A DNA stretch of 38,634 nucleotides from Desulfovibrionales bacterium (GTDB lineage: Bacteria; Desulfobacterota; Desulfovibrionia; Desulfovibrionales; Desulfonatronaceae). Both the position numbers and the translations under genes were made by a program. Under the pieces are notes generated by a model that had not been told where the DNA came from, ran no database searches, and saw only the letters and a program-made list of their open reading frames with translations. Positions 8,400-15,534 of this stretch are shown in pieces. The stretch spans positions 1 through 38,634 of the forward strand of contig REDL01000060.1 of NCBI GenBank assembly GCA_007693505.1, given 5' to 3'. Each line of letters opens with the position of its first letter. The first letter of the stretch is position 1.

Positions 8400-11159
8400 T
8401 CAATCTAAAAGTACCCCCAACGGAGACCCCATGATCATGATGAACAGCAATCCCGCCTCCATGGCTGGTGCAAGGTCGGCCTGATCCGTGTGCGGAGGCA
8501 GGTCGGCGCTGGTGAGTGCCAGGGTATCCGGGTTGAGGGTGAGGGTCAAAGATTTGCTTTCATAGCGCAGGCCCTGGGCAGTGCGGGTCAGGGTTGCCGG
8601 GGTGCCGTTGTGCAGGATTTCCATGCGGTCCGGCGTGGCTGGGAAATAGCCGTTTTGTTCGTCTTCAAAGCTGGACCTAGTCAGGTGAATGCGCGGCTTG
8701 TCCCTGAAGGGCGCTCCGGAGGACGGGCAAAAGGTGGCGCAGTTGCCGCAGGTATTGCAGACGTCGGCCAGGATCACGATCTGGGTGCAGTCTGCCACGA
8801 GACGGTTTTCCCTGATGCGGATGGCGGGAGTGCCGTCCGGACTGCGGTAAACATCCCCCAGGGGAATGGGGCCGATGAAGGACGGCAGGGCCATGATGGC
8901 TCGGTTGGGGCAGACCGTGACGCAGATTTCACACAGGCTGTCGCAGCGCAGACAGCGGGCGGCTTCCTGGGACATGGCTTCGTTGTCGGTGACTTTCAGA
9001 GCCCCGGACTCAGGCCCGGCGTACGGGCCGAAATCGCGGACATGGCGGGCCAGGTGCAGGGCCGTGATATCGGCTTCGGGGCGCTGCGTAGAGCCAGAAC
9101 AGAAGCCGTTGGCTTGCAAATACGCCTGCGCGGCTTCGCGGCCCAGGGTCACGGCCTTGGGCAGGCTGGCGGGGCCGGTGGGCAGGGGGGCGTCAAAGGT
9201 GATGACGTGGGCGTTCTTCGGCTGGTCCTGGGCCGCGCCCTCAAGGACAGTGAGCGTTCCGGTTCGTGTTCCGACCGGAGCAGGGTCTTGTCGGCTCAAA
9301 GCGCTCAGATCCGCGAGGTCCGCAAGCAGGGCGCGCTGGGCCGGCGAGGCGATGTCCGCCTGGTTGGCGTTTTCCGGTACCAGCAGGGCCACGTTCACCC
9401 CGGCCTGGATCAAGGTTCCGGCACAGCTTACGCTCCGGGTGTCCAGGCCATGCACAACCACGGATACAGCGGCTTCTGCGCTCTCAATTGTTTGAGGCCG
9501 GTCCAATGCATTGATCTGGTGGCCGGCTGGACCGGTGCTTCCCTGGCGGGCCGCCACGGCCTTGGCCTCCCGGATACGCAAGGGCGTGTCCAGGTTGCCC
9601 CGGGTGCAGCGCTTGCGGCAGAGGGCGTCGCAGGCCAGACCCAGGTGGTGGGCCGTGGGGTTGGTGGCCCGGATGGTGGCCAGGGCGTTTGCGGGATTCT
9701 TTTGCGCAAAATGGCCCAGATAGGCCGGAATGTCCTGGCCGGCGGCGCAGGCCGAGGTGCAGGGGGCGATGAAGCAGTCCAGGCGAGGCAGTGGGCGAGG
9801 GATTTTTACGTCGACACTGGTCTTGGCCGTTTTGGCATAGCGTCTGGCCGTTGCCGTGGACACGGCATAAGCGGCCAGGCCGGGCCCCTGGGCCTGCCAT
9901 GTGTCCAGACTGGAGGCACCAGCCGCGGCCATCCGTTCCCCGAGGACCTCCAGGTATTGGCGCAGACGGGCGTAGCCGCCGGGTTTGAGCAGGTCGCTGC
10001 AGGTGGTCACCGGTCCCAGCCCGGCGGCCAACAGATCCGGGATGTTGAAGGCATCGGCCCCGGCACAGAAGGACATGGGCGGACAGCCCTCGACGTTTGC
10101 TCCGGTCATCTTTGCCCCAGAATTTTGATGTTCCCCCAGGTGCTCCCGCAACAGCAGGGCGACATGGACCGCCAGGGGGTGCAAAGGACGGCCGCTGCAA
10201 TAGACCTGGGACTCCGCTTCGGGCAGGGCCGAGCGGTTCACGCAGGGCAGGGTGTTGGTCAGCTTCAGGTTGAAGGTCACGCCCCGTTTGCGGGCCGCGG
10301 CGGACAGGGTGCGGATGATGGGCAGGGCCTGAGCCAGGGACAGATCATTGGCGAAAACCGCATCCGGGACCTCCAAGTCCCAGCCCAGGCCCCAAAGCAG
10401 GGCGCGGACCCGTTCCGGCCCGAGTAGGGTGGGGTTGAGCTTCAGGGTGGTGTGCAGCCCCCGGTCCTCGATGAAATGCAGGGCAATGCGCTGGATCTCC
10501 CCCGGAGGACAGCCGTGCATGGTGGAAATGGTCAGGCTGTTGCTGATTCCATCAGGCAGATTGACATCAGCCAGCTCCGGACAGACCCTGGACAAACGTG
10601 CCGCCGCCTCGGCCATGTCATCGGGACAATGGGCCATGCGGTCCAGGAAGCGGGCCATGGCCGGGCTGGTGATCCCGGCCAGGTCGTACCCGGCGCTCAT
10701 GTTCAGGATGAAACCAGGGTCGCGGCCGATCTCGCTGTTGGGAAAACCCATCTTGCGGCGCAGGGCCAGGATCAGCAGCAGGCCATGCAGGTACTCGTCA
10801 AAAGACTGGTCCAGCTTGAGTTCCTGGGACCACTCGCAGTTGTAGCCCTCGTCGCGCATGTCAATGCACGGCCTGGCTAAAGTCAGCTCATCCAGAATCT
10901 GAACGGTCTTCAACTCCAGATACCGCCCCCCGCACAGCCAGGCGGCCACCAGGTTGCGGGCCAGCTGCGTATGCGGTCCGGCAGCCGCGCCGATGGGCGT
11001 TTCCAGATGCTGCCCATAGCGGGTCATGGTAAAGGGGGCGTCCGGGGCCGGCCGATAGAAGCAGGCCTTGGGAATGGCCAGGATCTGGCCCTGCTCGAGT
11101 TCCTCCAGCAGGGAGGCCAGAAGTCGGTCGTGAGGGAGGAGGTGAAAGCGGTCCATCAT
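8400..11159 (-). CDS. ygfK: YgfK-like iron-sulfur oxidoreductase with eroded flavin module
   Basis: A 919-residue relative of YgfK ('putative selenate reductase subunit'). The N-terminal ~430 residues resemble a dihydroorotate/dihydropyrimidine-dehydrogenase-type barrel (STMHGCPPGEI, KLNPTLLGPERV, FNLKLTNTL). A GltD-type Fe-S entry domain follows, with C467, C471, C510, C514 and C518. Ferredoxin motifs then appear at C736/C739/C743/C746/C750 and C801/C804/C807/C811. The FAD/NAD(P) domain that should lie between (about 300 residues in E. coli) is reduced to about 150 and lacks GxGxxG: VVVHGLDTRS stands where VIGAGPAGL is expected. ATG 11159 was chosen; the upstream TTG at 11252 lies in the tRNA terminator. 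It is the first gene of the cluster, 190 bp before yqeB. Confidence 0.85.
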   Translation of the reverse strand: MMDRFHLLPHDRLLASLLEELEQGQILAIPKACFYRPAPDAPFTMTRYGQHLETPIGAAAGPHTQLARNLVAAWLCGGRYLELKTVQILDELTLARPCIDMRDEGYNCEWSQELKLDQSFDEYLHGLLLILALRRKMGFPNSEIGRDPGFILNMSAGYDLAGITSPAMARFLDRMAHCPDDMAEAAARLSRVCPELADVNLPDGISNSLTISTMHGCPPGEIQRIALHFIEDRGLHTTLKLNPTLLGPERVRALLWGLGWDLEVPDAVFANDLSLAQALPIIRTLSAAARKRGVTFNLKLTNTLPCVNRSALPEAESQVYCSGRPLHPLAVHVALLLREHLGEHQNSGAKMTGANVEGCPPMSFCAGADAFNIPDLLAAGLGPVTTCSDLLKPGGYARLRQYLEVLGERMAAAGASSLDTWQAQGPGLAAYAVSTATARRYAKTAKTSVDVKIPRPLPRLDCFIAPCTSACAAGQDIPAYLGHFAQKNPANALATIRATNPTAHHLGLACDALCRKRCTRGNLDTPLRIREAKAVAARQGSTGPAGHQINALDRPQTIESAEAAVSVVVHGLDTRSVSCAGTLIQAGVNVALLVPENANQADIASPAQRALLADLADLSALSRQDPAPVGTRTGTLTVLEGAAQDQPKNAHVITFDAPLPTGPASLPKAVTLGREAAQAYLQANGFCSGSTQRPEADITALHLARHVRDFGPYAGPESGALKVTDNEAMSQEAARCLRCDSLCEICVTVCPNRAIMALPSFIGPIPLGDVYRSPDGTPAIRIRENRLVADCTQIVILADVCNTCGNCATFCPSSGAPFRDKPRIHLTRSSFEDEQNGYFPATPDRMEILHNGTPATLTRTAQGLRYESKSLTLTLNPDTLALTSADLPPHTDQADLAPAMEAGLLFIMIMGSPLGVLLD

Positions 11160-11250
11160 TTTTTCACTTTTGATGCTGGGATGGTTGCTGGGCGGGCAGG
11201 ATGCCTGCGGTTCCATAGGAAGCGCCGCCCTGAGTTTGGTGAGTCGTGAC

Positions 11251-11283
11251 AAAAAAAGGGCTTACGATTTTCACCGTAAGCCC
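11251..11283 (-). terminator. Intrinsic terminator of tRNA-Arg
   Basis: On the minus strand a perfect 9-bp stem, GGGCTTACG / CGTAAGCCC, encloses an 8-nt loop and is followed by seven T. It lies 10 bases beyond the encoded CCA of the tRNA and is a textbook rho-independent terminator. It also separates the tRNA transcript from the ygfK cluster on the same strand. Confidence 0.93.
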
Positions 11284-11293
11284 TGGTATCCCT

Positions 11294-11370
11294 TGGTGCG
11301 CCCGGAGAGATTCGAACTCCCGGCCTGCGGATTCGAAGTCCGACGCTCTATCCGGCTGAGCTACGGGCGC
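11294..11370 (-). tRNA. tRNA-Arg (anticodon TCG), CCA encoded
   Basis: A 77-nt cloverleaf including CCA. The acceptor is GCGCCCG paired with CGGGCGC plus discriminator A. The D arm is GCTC..GAGC, the anticodon loop CTTCGAA places TCG at positions 34-36, and the T arm is CCGGGAGTTCGAATCTCTCCGG. The anticodon reads CGN arginine codons. The top pair of the anticodon stem (T27-C43) is mismatched; all other stems pair. It is transcribed alone, between its own promoter and terminator. The 3' CCA is encoded at 11294-11296. Confidence 0.97.
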
Positions 11371-11379
11371 ATGCAGGGT

Positions 11380-11409
11380 ATCTTGCAGTGTTTTTTGGGG
11401 GAACGTCAA
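11380..11409 (-). promoter_or_regulatory. Sigma-70-type promoter of tRNA-Arg
   Basis: On the minus strand a TTGACG -35 box (11404-11409) is followed after 18 nt by CAAGAT (11380-11385) as a weak -10 box. The mature tRNA 5' end lies 10 nt further on. Position and the good -35 box support it; the -10 box matches only three of six consensus bases. Confidence 0.5.
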
Positions 11410-11468
11410 GTAAAAAATATTTCGGCGACGCGAACCTTGGAGGCATTGCGAGATGGTCGTGGGATCAA

Positions 11469-11494
11469 ATGAAGCGTGAGGCAATCCGCTTCAT
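11469..11494. promoter_or_regulatory. Inverted repeat upstream of the Mrp antiporter operon
   Basis: A perfect 8-bp inverted repeat, atgaagcg / cgcttcat, with a 10-nt spacer lies about 26 bp upstream of the putative -35 box of the antiporter operon. This is a plausible operator for a dimeric regulator. No regulator gene is adjacent. The rest of the 274-bp gap (11371-11644) holds only the promoters noted and no gene. Confidence 0.3.
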
Positions 11495-11519
11495 CGTGTT
11501 TGGGAGCCTGATGCGAGGG

Positions 11520-11548
11520 TTGACGAAATGTTGCCCAGCATCGATAGT
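11520..11548 (+). promoter_or_regulatory. Candidate promoter of the Mrp antiporter operon
   Basis: TTGACG (11520-11525), a 17-nt spacer and GATAGT (11543-11548) form a good sigma-70-type promoter. The expected start near 11555 would leave a leader of about 90 nt before mnhE. It is the only strong candidate in the gap, and the following seven genes overlap or nearly touch. Confidence 0.5.
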
Positions 11549-11644
11549 GCCTGGGCAAAGGAATCTGTATGCGTCGGGCAGCAATTCGGGCCATCCGGCG
11601 AAGTCGGATCATCACAACGGCAGGCAAAAGGCTGGAGGGACGGG

Positions 11645-12187
11645 ATGCGCGATGCATCTTTTGCAGGAAACCATCTCGCGCGATTCTGGCAAACACAGAG
11701 GAACGGCGTCGGCCTGCCTCTGCGTTTGGCCCTGGCGATGCTGATCTGGTGGATTCTCATGGACGGCAGTGGGGCGGATATGTTGCCCGGCCTGCCGGTG
11801 GTCATTCTCGCGGCCCTGACACCTCCCTACCTGGGCAAAAGCAGGCCCTGGAAGTGGAGTTTTTCGGCGTTGCTGCGCATTTTGCCCGTCTTTCTCTGGT
11901 TCTCCATGCGCAGCGGAGTGCAGATTGCCTATCTGGCGCTGCTCCGGCATCGCTTGCTGACACCGGAAGTGATGACGTATGCGTGGCGATTGCCGCCGGG
12001 GCCGGCCCGGCTCTTTTTGGCGAGTATCATCAATCTTGTACCGGGAACCCTGAGCATGCAAATCCGGGAAGAAGCCCTAACGATTCATTTTCTGCACAAT
12101 GCCCAGGCCAACGTGTCATCCGTTCAGGTGCTGGAGGAGATGGTGGGCGATCTCTTTCAGACAGCCCTGCTTGAGAGGCCGCAATGA
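11645..12187 (+). CDS. mnhE: Mrp Na+/H+ antiporter subunit E
   Basis: A 180-residue MnhE/MrpE (MbhA-type) subunit of the hetero-oligomeric Mrp cation/proton antiporter in the inner membrane. Two hydrophobic segments lie near residues 24-39 and 46-60, more follow, and then the family motif LVPGTLS (131-137) and a polar C-terminal domain. ATG 11645 was chosen because GGAGGGA ends 4 nt before it. The frame is open back to 11528, but that extension is polar and lacks a ribosome site. The stop overlaps the mnhF start as ATGA, so the two are translationally coupled. It is the first gene of the antiporter operon. Confidence 0.88.
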   Translation: MRDASFAGNHLARFWQTQRNGVGLPLRLALAMLIWWILMDGSGADMLPGLPVVILAALTPPYLGKSRPWKWSFSALLRILPVFLWFSMRSGVQIAYLALLRHRLLTPEVMTYAWRLPPGPARLFLASIINLVPGTLSMQIREEALTIHFLHNAQANVSSVQVLEEMVGDLFQTALLERPQ

Positions 12188-12471
12188 CCACCTTGTATCT
12201 CGTGCTGGTGGGCGTATTGATGGGCAATATTGCCGTGGGATTGCTTCGCATTCTGCGGGGCCCCACGGCCGCGGACCGCATCCAGGCCGGGCAGCTCTTT
12301 GGGACGGTCACCGTGGCGATCCTGCTTCTTCTGGCCATTATTCTGGAAAAACCCATTTATTTCGACGTGGCCCTGGTTTTTGCCCTCCTTTCGGTCCTGG
12401 CGGTGGTGGCCTTTGTCACCCGCAGCTGGCCCCACCCGGACGCAAAGGACCAGGATGAGCAGCGCGACTGA
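12184..12471 (+). CDS. mnhF: Mrp Na+/H+ antiporter subunit F
   Basis: A 95-residue MnhF/MrpF (MbhB-type) subunit. Three hydrophobic helices fill the protein, with the family motif LLRILRGPTAADRIQAGQL between helices one and two. Its start overlaps the mnhE stop, and its stop lies inside the mnhG start region. MnhF is needed for assembly and activity of Mrp complexes, though its own transport role is unknown. Size and order E-F-G match the family exactly. Confidence 0.9.
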   Translation: MTTLYLVLVGVLMGNIAVGLLRILRGPTAADRIQAGQLFGTVTVAILLLLAIILEKPIYFDVALVFALLSVLAVVAFVTRSWPHPDAKDQDEQRD

Positions 12472-12763
12472 CATGTTTGGCGCGGCCCTGGCAGTGGTCG
12501 GCGTGCTGTTCTTTCTGGCCGGAACGCTTGGTCTGCTGCGCTTTCCGGACATCTATACGCGAATTCATGCTCTGACCAAGGCCGACAACCTCGGCCTTGG
12601 TCTGATCTGTCTTGGCGCCGCGGTGCAGTCAGGAAGCCTCATGACGGCCCTGAAGCTGCTGCTGATCTGGATTCTGGTTCTGGTGGCCGCGGCCACCGGG
12701 GCCAGCCTGATCGCCCAGACTGCCCATGGACGGGGCATCCCACCGTGGACGCGGCAGGAATGA
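12455..12763 (+). CDS. mnhG: Mrp Na+/H+ antiporter subunit G
   Basis: A 102-residue MnhG/MrpG (MbhC-type) subunit. The signature GLLRFPDIYTRIHALTKADN lies between the first two of three hydrophobic helices. I chose ATG 12455 because AAGGA precedes it at suitable spacing; it overlaps mnhF by 17 bp. ATG 12473, directly after the mnhF stop, is an alternative with no clear ribosome site. The following gene starts 4 nt after this stop. Confidence 0.9.
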   Translation: MSSATDMFGAALAVVGVLFFLAGTLGLLRFPDIYTRIHALTKADNLGLGLICLGAAVQSGSLMTALKLLLIWILVLVAAATGASLIAQTAHGRGIPPWTRQE

Positions 12764-12766
12764 TTC

Positions 12767-13735
12767 ATGGCCGTGTTTGACCTGATTCTTGGCCTGCTGC
12801 TGGTGATCCTGGTCCGCAAGTGCCTGAGCATCACGGATATGTTCGGCGCGGTGATCAGTTTCATGGCGTTCGGGTTGCTGATGGCCGTGGCCTGGGTCCG
12901 GTTGGAAGCGCCGGATATTGCCTTGGCCGAGGCGGCCATCGGCTCCGGCCTGACCGGTGCCTTGCTGTTTTCCACGCTCGGCCGCCTGCCGCACTCTGAA
13001 ACCAGGCAGCCTTTGGTTCCCAGGGGGAGTGGCAGCGGACCCGGATACTGGCTGGTCACGGGATTCTGGTGGGCCGCGGCCATGGTGCTGATCGCCACCT
13101 TTGTTTTTTCCTTTCAGGAGCTGCAAACACCAGGACTGGGCGGTCCTCTCCAGGAGAGGCTTGCCGAATCCGGGGTGCTCAATCCGGTCACTGCGGTGCT
13201 GCTCAATTTTCGCTCCCTGGATACCCTGATGGAAATCGCCGTGCTGCTCGCCGCCGTGGTGGTGGCCTGGTCCATGGGCTACGTGGACTGGCCCGCGCGG
13301 CAGACAATTCCGTCACCGCTGTTGCCTGGGGTGGTGCGGCTGTTGACCCCGGTATTCTTGCTGGTGGCCTTTTCCCTGCTCTGGCGCGGCAGCCATGCCC
13401 CTGGCGGGGCCTTTCCCGGAGGTGCGGTCCTGGCGGCATCGGGCATCCTGCTGCTGTTGTCCGGGATGACCGTGCAGATCAGCCCGCGGGGCATGTCGTG
13501 GCTGCGTTGGGTGCTGTCCGCGGGGCTGCTGGTTTTCGTCCTGGCTGGAGTCAGCCTGATGGCTGCCGGGTTCGGCTTTCTGGTCTACCCTGAGCAATGG
13601 GCCGGAAACCTGATCCTCCTCATTGAGGCAAGTGCCGGGGTTTCCATAGGAGCCATGCTGCTGGCCCTGTATGTCGGCGGTGAGCCCGATATGGCCCCGT
13701 CCCAGCCTAATAATCCCGTATCGAGGCCTCAATGA
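12767..13735 (+). CDS. Fused MbhD-MbhE-MnhB antiporter subunit
   Basis: A 322-residue membrane protein that appears to join three subunits usually separate in archaea. Residues ~1-75 match the DUF4040/MbhD fold (SITDMFGAVISFMAFGLL...RLEAPDIALAEAAIGSGLTG). Residues ~90-180 match MbhE (GVLNPVTAVLLNFRSLDTLMEI). Residues ~185-310 are MnhB (LTPVFLLVAFSLLWRGSHAP, GGAFPGGAVLAASG). In bacterial MrpA the first two parts form the C-terminal end of the large A subunit, whereas here they precede B. The stop overlaps the mnhC start as ATGA. It belongs to the proton/cation channel module of the antiporter. Start ATG 12767 gives a hydrophobic first helix at once. Confidence 0.88.
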   Translation: MAVFDLILGLLLVILVRKCLSITDMFGAVISFMAFGLLMAVAWVRLEAPDIALAEAAIGSGLTGALLFSTLGRLPHSETRQPLVPRGSGSGPGYWLVTGFWWAAAMVLIATFVFSFQELQTPGLGGPLQERLAESGVLNPVTAVLLNFRSLDTLMEIAVLLAAVVVAWSMGYVDWPARQTIPSPLLPGVVRLLTPVFLLVAFSLLWRGSHAPGGAFPGGAVLAASGILLLLSGMTVQISPRGMSWLRWVLSAGLLVFVLAGVSLMAAGFGFLVYPEQWAGNLILLIEASAGVSIGAMLLALYVGGEPDMAPSQPNNPVSRPQ

Positions 13736-14028
13736 CCGGCTACTATCTGATCCTGGCCGTGGTGATCCTGGCCATGGCCTTTCATGGCCTGATGGTCAGG
13801 GCCAATCTTTTGCGCAAGCTCATGGCCTTGAACATCTTTACCAGCGCGGTTTTTCTGTTTCTCGTCACCCTGGCCCGCATGGCCGAGCCCCTTGATCCAA
13901 TACCCCATGCCATGGTGCTGACCGGCATCGTGGTCACCGTGAGCACCACGGCAGTGGGCCTGGCGCTTTTGGTCCGTCTATATCGTCGCAGCGGTTCCCT
14001 CACGCTTGACAGCAGCAATGATGATTAA
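13732..14028 (+). CDS. mnhC: Mrp Na+/H+ antiporter subunit C (NuoK-like)
   Basis: A 98-residue MnhC/MrpC subunit homologous to NuoK of complex I. Three transmembrane helices are seen. The family segment DPIPHAMVLTGIVVTVSTTA lies at residues ~55-74, and the N-terminal helix contains the NuoK-like LMVRANLLRKLMALNI. The start overlaps the preceding stop by 4 bp and the next gene begins 14 bp downstream. In Mrp complexes, MnhC links the B and D subunits. Confidence 0.92.
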   Translation: MTGYYLILAVVILAMAFHGLMVRANLLRKLMALNIFTSAVFLFLVTLARMAEPLDPIPHAMVLTGIVVTVSTTAVGLALLVRLYRRSGSLTLDSSNDD

Positions 14029-14042
14029 AATCCGGGTTCAGC

Positions 14043-15529
14043 ATGGCTGAATGGATTCCGGTGGTGATCATTTTCGCGCCGTTGCTGGCGGCCGTACTCG
14101 TGTTTACGCAAGGCATGCGGGGGTCGCTGGCCACTGTGACTGCCGGCGTGTTCGTGCTGATTGGGGTCGTTGCCCTGGGAGCCGACGTATTCAGGCTGGG
14201 TCCTTGGATAACCTGGCAGCTCGGCGGATGGCCTGTGCCTCTGGGACTGCGCTGGCAAGCCGACAGTTTCACCGTGGCCATGCTGGCCATGACGAATGTG
14301 GTGGCCGTGAGCGGGGGGCTGTTCAGTCTTGGTTTCCTGCCCGCGGTGCTGCCATCGGCCCAGCGGCATTTCTGGACCCTTTGGCTCTTTGGCTGGGCGT
14401 CCATGAACAGCCTGCTGATGGCCGCGGATCTCTTCAACATCTATGTCGGTCTGGAATTCATGGCCCTGGCCGCCGTGGGGCTGATCTCCCTTTCCCGGGA
14501 GGCTGAAGCCCTGCGGGCGGCCATGCGCTATTTTCTGGTGACGTTGTTCGGCTCCATGCTCTATCTGCTTGGGGTGGCGCTCCTGTATGGGCAGTATGGG
14601 TTGCTGGATCAGGCGGCCTTGGCCGCGGTCCTGGCACCCGGGCCGGCAAGCGGGTCCGCCGCTGTCTTGATGACTCTCGGGCTGTTGATCAAAACAGCGC
14701 TCTTTCCCCTTCACTTCTGGCTGCCTTCGGCGCACGGCAAGGCTCCCGCGCCGGTCAGCGCCCTGTTGTCGGCCGTGGTCGTGGCGGTCTGCTTCACGGT
14801 CCTGTACCGCTTTTGGACCGGCCTTTTTTTCGTTTTTCTCCAGGAACAACCAGCCATGGTTCTGGGTGGTATCGGGCTGGCGTCGATGCTTTGGGGGGGG
14901 TGCAGGCCTTGCGGCAGCAACGCCTGAAGATGATTGTGGCCTATTCCACCATTGCCCAGTTCGGGTATGTGATGCTGCTATTTCCGGTGTTCGCCTCCAG
15001 TGGCCAACTGGTCCTGGCATGGCATGGAATGGCCATGCTGGTTTTGGCCCACGGCCTGGCCAAGGCCGCCCTTTTTTTTGCCGCCGGCTGTTTTCAGCTG
15101 GCCCATGGACACGACCAGTTGCGTGATCTTTCCGGAGGGAGGGGGCGATTGGGCTGGGTCTGGCTGGCGTTTGCCCTGGCAGGGGCCAGCATTGTCGGGT
15201 TGCCTCCCACCGGCGGCTTTGTCGGCAAGTGGTGGCTGCTCCAGGCGGCCCTGCTCGGAGAGGTCTGGTTCTGGGCCGTGGCCATGGTCCTCGGCGCGCT
15301 TCTGACCGGAGCCTACATGTACCGGAGTCTGGAGGCAGCCTGGCGTCCGGTGGGTTTCTCGACGGGTTTCCCGGTGGATTCGGAGGAGGCGGTGCAGACC
15401 GTGCCGGGAATGCTGGTGGTCGTGACCATGGTTTGCGCGCTGGGAGCCGTGGCTCTTGGCTTTCTGGCGTTTCCAATGGAGGCCTTTTTGGGGCCGACGT
15501 TTGATTCGTTGCCGGGAACAGGTGGTTGA
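14043..15529 (+). CDS. mnhD: Mrp antiporter subunit D, interrupted by a frameshift at a G8 run
   Basis: A NuoM/N-like proton-translocating subunit, about 495 residues if read through. The first frame (14043-14927) encodes the N-terminal half with GLEFMALAAVGLISLS and LIKTALFPLHFWLPSAHGKA. It stops soon after a run of eight G at 14893-14900. The same protein resumes in another frame with VQALRQQRLKMIVAYSTIAQFGY, GLAKAALFFAAG and LPPTGGFVGKW, ending at 15529. One extra G, or two fewer, would restore a single normal-length frame. The homology is seamless on both sides, so this is a sequencing indel, a phase-variable tract, programmed slippage or a recent mutation. It lies mid-operon; the break would kill MnhD if not bypassed. 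Confidence 0.88.
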
Positions 15530-15534
15530 CGGTC

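Noticed and set aside
8490-10427. A 645-codon plus-strand open frame
   Set aside because: It is antisense to ygfK and rich in Gly/Gln/Arg, as mirror frames of GC-rich genes are.
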